From Aphelocoma coerulescens (taxonomy: Eukaryota; Chordata; Aves; Passeriformes; Corvidae), in contig NC_091023.1 in the NCBI RefSeq assembly GCF_041296385.1, positions 23,127,924-23,191,923 of the forward strand: a stretch of 64,000 bases of DNA, read 5' to 3'. Made by a program: the position numbers and the translations under genes. The notes under the pieces are model-generated. The model was not told where the DNA came from. It made no database searches and saw only the letters and a list, made by a program, of their open reading frames with translations. Of the stretch, positions 1 through 12,600 are shown piece by piece (within the stretch, counting starts at the first letter, position 1; every line of letters starts with the position of its first letter).

Positions 1-3000
1 AAATGCCTTAGAGCTGCCTGGCACAAAAGTCAATAAAAAGCCTAGAATAGAGTTTATAGGGGTTGTCTATGCACATAATTAAATCCTTCAGGCACTTTAA
101 AACTCTGCAAAATAAATGGTTATGCAAGAATGGCCTGCTGAGAGAAGAAATGCTTGTATCAGCTTTAAGCAGCTGCTCTCTGCTCGGTGTTTCTGTGCTG
201 GAATGAGAAAGCTGTTAGAAGAGGGGACGACTGCAAGACCCATACAAATCATCTTTGTTACTGACACTTCAGGGAGTGCTTTATGGTGGCTGTCAAGCCC
301 AATACAGGACTTGGGCCGTGCCTGCTAAAGTCAACCGGTGTTATTTGAAAAGGAGATGGTCGTGACAAAACCAACATCTCTGCCCAAATAATGTTGGGGG
401 CCAGGATGGAGGGAGCTGAGGCAAGAGTTAATGCTGGCTGCAGCCAGGCACTGCCGGGCGAGCGTGCGGCTGAGGCCTGGCTCTGATGGAATAACAGAGG
501 TTAATTGCTTGCAATGGTCTATTGCTGTAATAGGAGTAAAAGGGGAGGACTGTACTTAGATTTGATTTCACTGTTCTTTAGGGAATACAGATCGAGGGGG
601 TGGGATTGTTATTAGGGGCAAAGGAAGTGGTGCTAAAAAAAGAAGAGTTTAATGAATGTAACCAATAGAAAAATTGTAGGTTTTTTTCTCCCTCTGGCCC
701 TCAAAGTTATGATAAATGATAGCACGAGGAAAAGATAACCTACCATGAGAGTAGGATCACCAAGGCCAAATACTAAAACTCCCAGCTGACTGCCCCATAC
801 ACTGCAGCCTCTGTTCGTGTTTATTTTTTCTGCTCACTCTTGGTTTCGTCAATCAGTATGATAGACGATAACTCCTGACTAGAGCAGCCTGTGTCCTGCT
901 CTCTCACGGTGGGTAGCATGTTGTGGTTGGCGCCGTGCAGTCGGAGGATCACCCGCATCAGAAGCATCAGGGGATGAGGTAGGGAGCAGTCTTCCAGCAG
1001 CCCCGCTCCTGGGAGAATAGCAGGCAGCGGTGTTATCAGCATGCAGCCACGCTGCCAAGAAAATGACCACACATTAGTAGCTTTGTTTGGGTAGAGTCTA
1101 GGGGGGATGTCGCTCGCAAAAATTGAGACGCTCTCTTTCTGTTAAATCATCCCGGTTGTGAGTGTTAAAAGATAGCTTGTTCAAAAAGAAACCATACGCG
1201 GCTTGCCCAAGGCGAGGCCACGACAAGGCTGCGGGAGCAGCTCGGAATTTGTAGCGCTGCAGTCTCGGGGGCAGACACACACCCGTCTGTCTCCAGAAAG
1301 CAACAGGTTTTCCGCTTGCTTCTGCACCGAATCCTCCTCTGCCCTGCCCGAGGGTGGCCCTGCCTTCCCTCCCTGCCATGCCTTTCCCAACGCCTCGCCT
1401 TGCTCCTGCTTTGCCCCTGCCTTGCCTTTCCTATGCCTTTCCAGGGAACCAGCAAAAAAGAAAATAGCCTTTGCTGGCCGCTGACATGTGAAGAGCTGCT
1501 TGCTAAGCCAACAGCTCATCAGATGGCTGGAATTTCCTGCGCCCGATCCGCGGATCGCTGGTGTTGTTTATCTCCTCTCTCAGCACCAATATTTGCCATG
1601 TGTGTTATCCTTGAAGGTTTTGCTTCTATTTTGCTAATAAAGGAAAAGAGAAAGTGTGTTTACTATTGCTGAAACCTCAGCTCTTTTGGGGGGTTTGGGT
1701 CGCGCCTCTGGGGCCATTTTATTTTTGAGCTGAGCACCCCCTGCCTCCCCTCAGAGAAGGAAGTAACCAATGTGAAATTCTTTTGATATCTTGTGATGTA
1801 GCAGTGGTCAAACATTTCCTGTTCAACATTTTTTCCAGTGTATTTGTGGTTCTTTTCCCAGGAACAAATGTCTCAGGATTTTGGTGGACTGGGCTTTACC
1901 AGGCACTTTGGGCAAGGCTGACAAACGCATCCACCTCGGAGCGGGGCAGCCGATGACACCACAGTCACTTGGAGCATCCAAATGGGCTTTTTAGGAAATA
2001 ACCCCTGTGTGTACATTCCCACTCGGTGTAAATTTCTTAAATGAAACACATCTTTCCTCATTCTCACCGGCTTCTCCCTAATAAGTGCTGGTCTGTGTTG
2101 AGGTGAAATTTAACACTAGAATATTAGTTTTATTCCAGCTAATTATGTTACTGCTCATGAACCCTTGGATTTAGGGTTGGTCTGTTTCTAGTTATCCTGC
2201 CAAGTTTTTTACTTGACGGAGGGGGTCTGTTTCATACTACTTGGCCTCCCAACCTTTGTAACCCCTGGTTTCCTCTCTTTTCTGAATCACAAGTTTATGT
2301 TCTCCCCTTCTGTGAAAAGATTGAAAGCTTGCTCAAGCACAAACTGACCGAAAAGCAGCAGTAATTTTTAGTAGATCTTTTCTTAGCAAAACATTTTTGC
2401 TGAAAAATAAGGTAAATGCAGTTATGACTGCTGATAGAAAGGAATCCAACTATTAATAAAAAGCAGAGAGGGATTTTGAAACAGGGCTTCCACTGTTACA
2501 ATGGAGACATTTTCTATTACTTTATTTAGTGCAACACCTGTGGCTGCTCACATTGCTCGTGGCTGAAAGAGTCCAGGTCTACGTAGAAAAAAATACTGCG
2601 GTTTCATTAACTTATTTGTACTTTATGTCAGTGTTGTAGCGAGGACTGGGCTTGCAGGGACCAGGTTTGGGAGGGGGAGGGGGGCCAGGAGCAGAGCCAG
2701 TGTGTGGTGGATGGGACCTGGAAAACAGGGATCCTGTGGAGGGTGCGTGGATGAACCCAAATCCCATGTACCATGAGTGAGTGATGACTCGTGTGACCTA
2801 CAGCTGGAGCTCTAATCAGAGGGGAAAGTGGGGCTAAAAGCACAGCAGATGATAGAAAACTGTTAGCTATCTGTGCACTCAGTCAGTCCCAGGAAATATG
2901 CTTGAATGATTAAACTTCCCTGGCTGAATCACTTTGTGCTCCTGCCTGCTGTAAAAGAGATGCTCACTGTTTTCCAAGGCAGATATTGCTGCTTAAATTG

Positions 3001-6000
3001 AATCGAAAATATGTGGTCTGAGTTTTGGCTGCTCCCTGTGTGCCCAGACCTCTGGCCTGCTCCTGACACCCCTGATGCCACAGGAAGTCATCTGCCTTCC
3101 TCTGCCACTGGCATCCACCTCGCTCCTAAGGACAGTCAGGTTACCTCAGTAGGATGTAAGCAAATGGATGTATTTGCTAAATTTCATAGTTAGTTTGCCA
3201 TTAGGTTTTGGTCACTGACTTGGCAATGTTTATCCAGACTGTGGCTTTGAGCACTGTGTCTAAAAGCTGTAACTGCCCATTCTGCATCAAATACTGCTGC
3301 AGAGGATCTGAATGGAGCATCTTCAGAGTCAGGCTGCAAGAGGTGTGTGGGAATGTTTGCGCAACACAAACGAATTCTTTCATTTAAATACTGGGAGCAA
3401 GAGGAATTCAGGTGTGTATCATGGCTGTTAGACTCTAATTGCTCTGAGCACAGGAGGACCAGCCAGTGGTGCTTTATTTGGGTTTGGATGAAAGTGGATT
3501 TCGAGCATGTTCAGGAAGTTTTAAAAAGGCAAACAGGATTCAGGTGCTTACAGGCTTTAAATGGGCCTCATTGGACTCTCCTCTTGGTTTCCATAAAAGT
3601 TAACTACTGAGTTTTATCTTGGAAATAGAACGATGTGTCTAACAAAATAATTTACTTTCTGCTTGATAAATATGTAGACAGTAAAACACCACTGAGCTCG
3701 TCATTGAAATTAGGGGCAGGAAATGGGATTCCAGTCTTTTGACACTGCAGTGAAAGAGCTCCTGAATCCAAAGCGTGGGAAAAAGTTGCTTCGTCTCTTT
3801 ATTACTGTTTCTGTAGGCAAGATGAATTTTAACAAACAGGTTTAATCACAAGAAAACAACACAGACTTACTTGAGATAAATTAAAGCATGTCAAAAAATT
3901 ATATATATCCACTACTAAACTCAATTAATTGTCTTGACCGACATAATTTGGTGATGTGCGCTTCTTTTAGCTCGTATTTCAATATGAGTTTTATTAGCTT
4001 TTTATAGCCCTGCTCAATTTAAACCAGAACGTGCTGGGTCTTTCCCAGCTCTGGCTCCTCTGGGTCCAATTCTGTTTTTCTTCATGAAGATCTGATTCTG
4101 CTCCCATTGTATTCAACGACAAAACCCCCAGTAAAGTCAGGAAACCAGCAGCCTTTATTCCCACTGAGGCCGGTGGGAAGCAGAGCTGGGTAGGAATTGC
4201 CAGGTTCTTCTGTTTTCTTAAACTAAACAATCCAGGCTCCTTTGGTTCCCTCTCACAGATGGTCTGTCCAAGTAACCCTATTGTAAACCTGTTCCAGGCT
4301 GGATTTTGTTCTCCATGGGTGACTCAGTCGCACGCGGTGTCGCTGAGAACACAGCAGTGTGTTGTGTAACACAGTGAATAATCCCTTGGCTTAATTCACA
4401 GAGATATGCTTTGGTCCTTATCGAGGTGTGCCTCCTTGATACCACACAGTCGTCCCTAATCACCACTCCACGAGCCTTTCTCAGTCCTGAAGGGTGAAGG
4501 ATGAGTTTCGGTTTTGTAACAGATCACTTGCTATTTCTATTACTAGATGTCAAACAACTTATACCCTTTTTGTTTACACAGCCCTACTCTCTGATAAAAT
4601 CACTAATGAAAGGATTTAACAAGCACACAGGGAAAATTGCCCTATAGAAAATTCCATTAATAATCTTCCTTCAGCCCATACCCCTGGCCTTTTCCTCCCA
4701 ACAACAACTCCTTGACATTTCCAGACAAGCTGGAAGATAACTGAAAATCATGTAACAGAAATCCTGGAATAAATGTAAGTGTTGCCTAGCCTTCAACATG
4801 GACTTGCAGATCCAAGTGTGCAGTAAGCCTATTGTGAAAGATTTTATAAGCGAGACGAGACCTACCAGATCTGATTCCTCTTCCTGAGGAAACAAAAAAG
4901 CCAAGAGGTTTCCCCAAAGGGACTAATGAAGATGAGCCTGCATTACTGGAAATGCAACATATATGTTTTATTACTTTGCAATGCGTTTTTATGAAAGTCA
5001 CACAAAATCTGTTCACCCACAAGTGAGGTGCACTTCTTTGTTTCATGTGACATGCAAAATTGCACCTTAAACTGAAATTTTTACTATAACTGAAGGAACA
5101 CAAAGTTTTGACCATTCTATCCAGTGGCTTTCTCTGCATAGTCTTTCTTCCCATGAATTTAAAATAGTTTGCTTCCAAAATGTAAAATCACAGTGAATTC
5201 AAGTAAAGTGACAGCATGCACTGGTTCATTACATTATGTGTCAGAGCAAATCAGAGGTCCCCCAGCTGGTTTTTGTTAGAGAGCTCCTCTGCGATGGCTT
5301 GGCAGATTGGCACTGCTCCTGTCTATCTCCCATGTCACCTTGCTTCCTCCTCATGTACAATTGCACTCTGCATGTGAGCTGCTTTGGCCACTTGCTTGGC
5401 TTGAGGTCCCTGAAATACCAAAGAGAAGCTGCTTTGCTTTCAAGGCACCTGACACCGAAACATCCTTAAATCTTTTTTAGATCCTTCTTCTAACCTCTGT
5501 CTTTACCAAGAAGAGAAAGGGGACAAAACACGTAGTTTGGGGCTTGCTCTGGGTTATAAGTTGTGCCTGCAATATTCATGTTATACATTTGAGGATTGCT
5601 GAAAAGAATTTGAATGTGCAAATAAAAAAGGACCATTAAAATACCTGCACACTTTGAGGTTACTTATGTATGAAGATGTATGTGCTGGAAGTTCCTATAA
5701 AGACCTTGTCCTTCTGTAAAGCTACCACCGACCCTGAAATTTCACCTTTACTGGTACTTCATATAGGAGAATTATTTATGTTGCAATAAATGGATAACTT
5801 CACACAGCTTGTAATCTTTGCTGCTGTTTCTGCTATCCCCTGTGCATGCCCTGCTCTGGATTTGGTACTGACAGAGCTGTTCTCAGCTGAGAGCACCATC
5901 TCAGCCACCTGATTTAGCAAGAGTTTCCTTATCATGCTCTGTCACACTGCAGTGACGGCTGAACGTCACTTTGTGTTTGAAACCTTTAGGATTAGTGTTG

Positions 6001-6438
6001 GCAAGGAGGGGGAAAATGCCTCACGGGAGGCTTGTGGTGAGAATTCAACACCCACAGTGAGAGGCTTCTGCTCATTTTGGTGATTTTATTTGGTAAGACC
6101 CTCCCAGAGCTTTGGAAGTCACGATATTTTGCACAGGTTAGTGGATGAGGCTCATCTGTAGCAGAGTTGGAGACTCTGCAATCCCACATCCCTTTCCACT
6201 GCCATGCCTCAACACACAGGCACTGGTATATGGTTGTGGCAACGTATGATGCACTTCCCACTGATGAGATGCCAGCCCTGGCTGGAACAAAGGGACATAT
6301 CCAGGGGTGAAGCAGGATGCTGGGGCTGGGCTCCTGCTCCCCAGCCCCTTGGGCTTCATTTGGCGGCAGCGTCTCGCGGAGGCTTTGTTTATTTGTTCCA
6401 CGATTACGTGTATGAGCTTCCAGAATTTATGAGATCAG
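1..6438. other. MECOM long intron, segment 1: no gene seen
   Basis: AT-rich, non-repetitive sequence upstream of the internal promoter. Apart from the CpG pocket at 1.1-1.56 kb I see no exon with both splice sites and a meaningful frame, no transposon and no RNA gene. All long frames are short, low-complexity or lack family resemblance. Confidence 0.6.
1090..1565. promoter_or_regulatory. Small CpG-rich pocket with a 14-bp palindrome and CCTTGCC-like repeats
   Basis: CpG dinucleotides are locally frequent here (around 1105-1290 and 1535-1560), unlike the flanking intron. A degenerate CCCTGCC/CCTTGCC series spans roughly 1339-1445, and the perfect palindrome CGATCCGCGGATCG lies at 1544-1557. 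This could be an intronic enhancer or minor promoter, or just a GC-richer patch. No splice donor or ORF of conviction accompanies it. Confidence 0.3.
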
Positions 6439-6552
6439 AGGTCAAGTGAAAGGTCACAGTTCACAGGTCAAGTGAGAGGCTAAAATTTGTGAAACGAAGG
6501 AAATGACAGGACAGTGCCAAGTGAAAGGTCAAAAGTCAAGTGAAAGGTTCAG
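6439..6552 (+). promoter_or_regulatory. Cluster of AGGTCA half-sites in a degenerate tandem array
   Basis: Perfect AGGTCA hexamers lie at 6439, 6451, 6465 and 6526, with AGTCA and AGGTTCA variants at 6535-6551. The units share the form AGGTCAAGTGAA, so the array looks like a decayed repeat of about 12 to 14 bp. AGGTCA is the nuclear-receptor half-site, and the first two copies form a direct repeat spaced by 6. Whether it binds receptors, or is merely a decayed minisatellite that happens to contain the motif, cannot be told from sequence. Confidence 0.45.
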
Positions 6553-7141
6553 TGTGGATGAAAGTGAGCAGCCTGAGCGCCGGCCAGACCACACACCCAA
6601 GTGGATCCAAACTGACATCCTCAGCATCAAAATGCAGCCAAAGTTTAATTCCCTGGCATAAACCAGGGCAGGAGATGGGCTGAGCAGGCGTCACTCAGAT
6701 CAGGCTCCAGCGCTGGCTCTGGTGGTGCCCTTTGAGGGTAACTGAGGTTGATTCCATCTTAGGACTCAGACAGATATTGACAGAAATGAATTTTGAGCTT
6801 TTCTCACAAAATTTTCATCAGGATGGGACAAGTCAGAATTAGATCCTTGTTCTTGCCAGTAGTTCGAGATTTATTTCTCTAGGACAAGTCAGTGTTGGTT
6901 TGTCCTCCTCATTTCTTTTACCGTATTTACATGCAAAATCAGTCTTGTATGTATGTAGACAGATCAATCAAGACCACTGTTCCACATTTAAACCCTGTTG
7001 CATCAGAGAACAGTAATTACCATTTGTTTCTCATTTCAGCATGCTTCCCTAACAGCAGCTTGAGTCAGCAGGGCACACACTCACTGCAAGCTCCTGATTT
7101 GTGCATTAGGGATCTGTAATTGCATGTGCAAAGTTGTCTTG

Positions 7142-7174
7142 TCTGCTTTATTTTTTTTTTTTATATAAAGCAGA
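7142..7174. repeat. Hairpin-forming inverted repeat around a T tract
   Basis: The 10-bp arms TCTGCTTTAT (7142-7151) and ATAAAGCAGA (7165-7174) are perfectly complementary, with a 13-nt, T-rich loop. In RNA this would fold into a short hairpin. There is no other sign of a structured RNA gene. Confidence 0.5.
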
Positions 7175-7929
7175 AAAAAAATTGATGCTGGTCAAGATAT
7201 CAGTTTATCTAAAATTGTTTGTTTTAGCCTCAATGCTGTTTTGAGATGACTTTTGTCCTGGGGAGTATAAATGAGTGAAGAAATCCTCGTGAGCTCAGAA
7301 AAAGAAAAAAATACAAGGAAAAATGATGTCACCCTTCCTTTCTCCCAGTTGTCCCTTTCTTCAAAAAGACTACAAACAAAGAGTGAAGCCTGTTTTTTAA
7401 TGCAGGACATTACCTAATTAGTGGAACACAGTTAATATTGGCACACCTTCTAATGATGTGAAGGATCATTGCAGTAATTAGGTTCCATATTAAAAAAATT
7501 GAGAGGCCTCCTTTCCCTTCCTAAACTGCTTCCTTGCTTCATGATAAACCATGGTCCCCAGGCACACGATTCCTGGAATCTTCCATTTGTCTTCTGTTGA
7601 ATTGCACCCCTGAGAAGGGGACTCATCTCCTGGTCAGAAAAAGAGAGGAAAACAACAGCTGGGACAGTAGGGGAATGCAAATCAGTGCTTTAGTTCCTTG
7701 AGTTGATAGTCCTCAAAATGCTTTATCTTGCCTACACCAGTTGCATCCTTTCTAGATTAAATTTCAGCCTCCCAATGTTTGTCCAGCTTTCCACCCCCCT
7801 TCAGAAAAAGTGGGATGTGGAGTGAAACATTGTGTGCTTGATAAGGGAGATGTAGATCTTAATGCCAACACGTCTACTCACAGGCTTCCTAGAAAAATGG
7901 GCATTTATGCTGATTCATAGCAACTGCAG

Positions 7930-7988
7930 AGAAGTTGGATGACCTCTGAAAATCCCTTCCAACCCACACCGTTCTATGATTCTGTGAA
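7930..7988 (+). mobile_element. CR1 LINE 3'-end fragment
   Basis: The stretch reads as a degraded CR1 tail: a GGATGACCTC-like segment, then CCCTTCCAACCC, then TTCTATGATTCTGTGA, which is the octameter-repeat end diagnostic of CR1 elements in birds and other reptiles. Only about 60 bp remain, with several mismatches. The fragment lies in the sense direction, with its 3' end on the right. It is non-functional. Confidence 0.85.
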
Positions 7989-10900
7989 AAAGAGGTTAAA
8001 AATTGCAAAAGGCCACCAGCTGGTCTCTGATTTACACCCAACTCCAGAGAAGGATTTAGATTCTTCAGTGCTGGGGTCTCCAACATCTAATCATTAAACC
8101 TCTGGCTCCAGCAATAGCTTTCCAGTAGCTGTGTAGAAGTGATCTACTCTGAGCAGTGTCCCAGAGCCTCCGGACCCTCCCAGGTGTCCCCAGTTGGGGT
8201 CTGAGAAGCCAACCCATCTACATTCACCATCAGGGGCCACAATGACATGTGTGATACGTTAAAGCCCTCTCCTCTGCCTCCCAATGTTATAGGATTAAGT
8301 TGCTTTAAAACCCTTTGATTATATTAATTTCACGTTTCTTCCATGGGGAACGCAGTCGTCTGCTGTCTGGAGTTCTCCCACTTCAAATTACACGGAATGT
8401 ATTCTTAGGAGTCTTGTCTTGTTGGGAATTACAGTGAATCACAACACTGTTCTCATTTGCTGCACATTTGTTATCTGCCTTGCACGGTTCCCAGCAGCGT
8501 GGGGACATTTTGTTGAGTGGCATGTTAATACCATTTATTTTTTTAAGCCTAACTAGGGGTATAAAATTCCTCGTCAAAATTCTGTCACGTTCTCTGGGCA
8601 CTGGTAAATGAGTATCTCCTTACAACTGTTTTCTTTCTAGCAGAGAAGCCTAAGCTGGTGTATACACGTAGGAGTGTTCAGTGCTCTCTGGGAAATGGGG
8701 CTGACAAAGAAACCTCTGAAGTCATCTAAGGCCAAATTCTTTCCACAGAAATCTGTATGTATGGGACCCACTGAACTTGCACATGTATATCTGAGGGCAG
8801 ATTTTGACCCTAGGTAAGCAAACAGCTATGACCAATGAGCTGTTTACTTTTCCTAAGTTTTTGCCTTTCCTGATTATTAATATTACTCTCATAAATTTTT
8901 TTGAGCTACACTTTCAAAATGCAAGACTCCAGGCCCCAGAGGATGAAATACAGCAGCCCAATAACACAACCAGTGTCAGGCTCTAAAAGCCAGGAGTTTT
9001 TGAAAGACATGAACAACATTTAGAGAGCTGGTTAATATTAATTCCTTTGGGAACTATAAGTCTGGCCATTAATAGGCTTAGAGTGATAAAAATGGCAATA
9101 TGGTGTGCACGTATAGATGATATTGTCAAAAAGAGGCAATTAGTAGCACTGAAAGCACATGCACATATGGTGAGCAGGTTGAAATGAGAAATACTGCCAG
9201 CAACATGATAACAGAGCTAATGGCAAAAGAAGAATGGAACAGTAGCACAATTTGTTCCTCAGCTAAAACAGAGTGAAGATTTTTTCATCCAAACAGATTT
9301 TCTTTCTCATTCTCTCTGACTGTTGCTAAGGTCCCAAGTCAAGACATCAGATAAATGCTTCTTGTCTACCTTCCTACATGTATTTGACTGAGACTAGAGA
9401 ATGTGATTATTTGCCTGAGGATCTCTCAGAAATTGGGGTTGAAAGCCACGATCTGAGTCTCTCTGGAGTCAGTAGAAATACTGGGAATGACGTCCCAATC
9501 TGAAGCTTCCCCCCCACTCAGGTCTAACTTGTCAAGTGTTTTAAATTGGCCCAATATTATGTTCCCTACCAACTCTTCTGATCTTGGCAGAGGAGTATTT
9601 GAGCCCAGACTCGCAGACTGACAGGCTCTGAGATAATGATTTCAACGTGTGTCCAGCAGGTACTCAAGGACCAGAGGATGCTGTGCACAGAGCCTGCTCT
9701 GATGTTACAGATAATCGACTGACTTATCTCCCAAGTGCATCCAATGCCTCGTACAGCTTCATCTTTATCTCATTATGCTCTTTTAGGGTTAAAAATGAGG
9801 GGTTTACAGGGCAGCTAAAATGCTCCCTGTATCCTTGGGTGGGGACAGTTATCATAAACACAGCCCCGCCAGCCTTTGAGCTGAGTGAGAGCTTTTGCAT
9901 TTTGGCTTTGGAAAGGTACACACCTGTCACTCTAAAATGGAGCAGATGGGTTATAATCTTATCTGCTCTCCCTAGATTTGTTGTCAGAAGGAAGTGAGGT
10001 AAGGGCAAGTGGTAAATGCAATGAGGTTTATCTGTGCTGCAGGCCACAATTTTCCCTCAATGCACTGACCGAAGAAATTGGTGAAGGGGAACATTTTGAC
10101 TTCCCCTGAACAATTGTGTCCTCAATTCTTATCTTATGTTGTTGAATAACTGATATTATAGGAGCAAAAGGCCCTGAAAACAAACTGGCCCATTTTACAG
10201 TTTCTTGTCATTTGAAACACCATTTTGATTACTTTTCTTATTCTCACTAGTATGCTTTGGCCTGTTCACTCCACTGACTGCTACTGAAAACCTCAGCATT
10301 TGTGAAATATTTTGGCAAACCAGTGCCTAAGACAGTGCCATTCTCTTCCTTTGTACGAACCTCATGAGAAAAACCCGTGCACCCTGTGCCAGTGCTGGTA
10401 AATAATGACTTTTCAGTAGTATGAACTGCTGCTCTGTCCTATTGCATTACACTTTCTCTTCTTCCTACTAATTATTCAGAGTTTATTGCACAGATAGTAG
10501 AATTTGAATGGTATTAATATAATAAAAGGACTCCATAGTAGATATTTGCTCTTGCAGCTCTGCCTCTGGAATTGTCTGATTGTGCATGTGGTGTGTGAGA
10601 ACTACTCGTGCTTTCCTTAGGAGTTTGTCTTCTACAAATTGCACACAACTTTAGAGATCTAGGCCTGATTATAGGGTCAGCAAAGGAAAGGATAATCACT
10701 CAAGCTTCAGTGGGCCTAATCACTCCCTGTGGAGTGATAATTATTGTCCTTCACCACACTTAGAGCTCAGGCAGTGTCTGCACTGTCATATAGCTTTACT
10801 TGCTTCCTACCCTCTATTAGAATATTAAATCCTCCAACTGGCAAAGCATTTTGACTCTCTAGGTTAAAAAAAAAAAGAGAAAAATGCTGTCCATTGGAGC

Positions 10901-12394
10901 AGAGCACTGAGATATTCACTCAATAAAACCTGACACCTTATATATCACGCACTGAGAGAAGCATCAGGAAAGTTTCCAGCATGAAAACTACTGAAAGCTA
11001 TGTCAAATATGGGCATTTATCATTTGTATATAGAAAACAGGAAATTATTTGGCCCATCTCATCCCAGATGGAATGTGGAAGACAAATCCAGGACAGCAGA
11101 GCATAATTATTTACAACTCAGCAAATGAAAACCTGCACACCACTACTGAAAGCAGGCCAGGAAATAACTAAAATATCAAAATGATCTGAAAAGGAACAGA
11201 AGGTGCCAAAAGGTTGAGAGCTTGTTAAAAATTGACCTGCACTCAAGGGCTTCATAAAAAAATTGAGAAAGGATTGGAATAAGTTTGGGAGAATTAGAGG
11301 AAAATATAAACCTGTTTCCTGTCTTGGCAATTGGAAAAGACTGGATTAAGCTGGAATTTGTATTTTTTCATCTACTGTAAATATTAGATATCTCATTAAT
11401 TTGTTTTATTACTAATTTCTGTTGCACAAAAATGGTAGCAGTACCCCACAAGATGGGAATACTTGCACATTGGACGTGATGATGCTCATATCCCAAGAAT
11501 CTGCCATCTCAGTTTTGGGTCTAATCTAAGGGTCACTGGAGTCAAAAGGAGTCTTTCAGAGGGATTTGGATCAAACTCTTTTATTCTATGTTTACATAAT
11601 TACAGAGCTCTTATGGAGGGAGCAGTTCAATAATGGGCGAGCACAAGCCAAGGTCTTCACAAATTTTTTCTACTCCCTATTTAGAGAAAGTCTATCCCTC
11701 TCCAGTCCCAGCTCCACTTTTGGCATTTTGCTCCATCCTACAATATTTAGGTTGTCTGATTTCTCCAGATCCTGTAGAATCAGTCTTCCAGCAGTTAAAC
11801 CTGGCTCCCAAGAAAACGCTGATTGTGGTTTGCTCATAGCGCGCTTTGGAAAGGGAGCAAATAGCAAAACTGAGCTGGTGTGTGACAAAAATGTCAATTA
11901 TGCTTTCCAAAAATCCCACAGCCGAGATGAAGTCTTTATATGGCACGATGGGAGAGGTGTCACCTCACTAGGATGTAAACAAGGTTGCTGATATGAGCAG
12001 ATGTGGAGTAAGCCTGGAGATTTTCATGCTTGAGTTAGGAACTGAAAACCTATGAAAAGGTTCAGGGTGGGATTCATCTTTTGGAAAAAAGACAATGAGA
12101 ACTGTTAGGAAACACACCAAAAGTTTTAAAAATGGATGCCTGAAGTTGGGCTCCTATGCCTGCTTTTAGAGTTCTGAAATTGTTTCGATTTAAAAGAATG
12201 TTGGCACTGGCGATCAACATGTCCAGTTAAGAACCCTTCCCACTACATTTTAATGAAAAATGAAAACTTAGAAACTTAGAAAAAGATGATGTCTTTCACA
12301 AAGAGGTGTCTTTAAAAGAAAGACTTACTCAGCAAAGCAACTGCTGGAGCTGCAAAATGACCTTAGGAATCCACATATTACAAGTAAATATTTA

Positions 12395-12600
12395 TTGCCG
12401 TTAAATCGTTGGCCCCGAAAGCGAGCGTTCGTATTCTGGCGAAACCGTGTGGAAACTGAGTTCATGCACGTGTTGTCAGCCATGGGCCCTGCACCACATC
12501 ATCAATCTGAGATAAGTATTTGGGAGGAAGAGGCTGGGTGTGTGGGGAGGCTGCGCGCTCAGCCCTGCGGCGTGAAGGGGAAGATCATGTAGTAACAGAG
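12395..12600. promoter_or_regulatory. Local CpG-containing, unique intronic block (candidate regulatory element)
   Basis: A block with several CpGs (GGCCCCGAAAGCGAGCG, GGCGAAACCG, TGCGCGC) stands out from AT-rich flanks. It contains an E-box CACGTG at 12467-12472 and CAGCCATGGG. It has no repeat character and no convincing exon signals. Its regulatory role is only suggested by composition. Confidence 0.25.
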
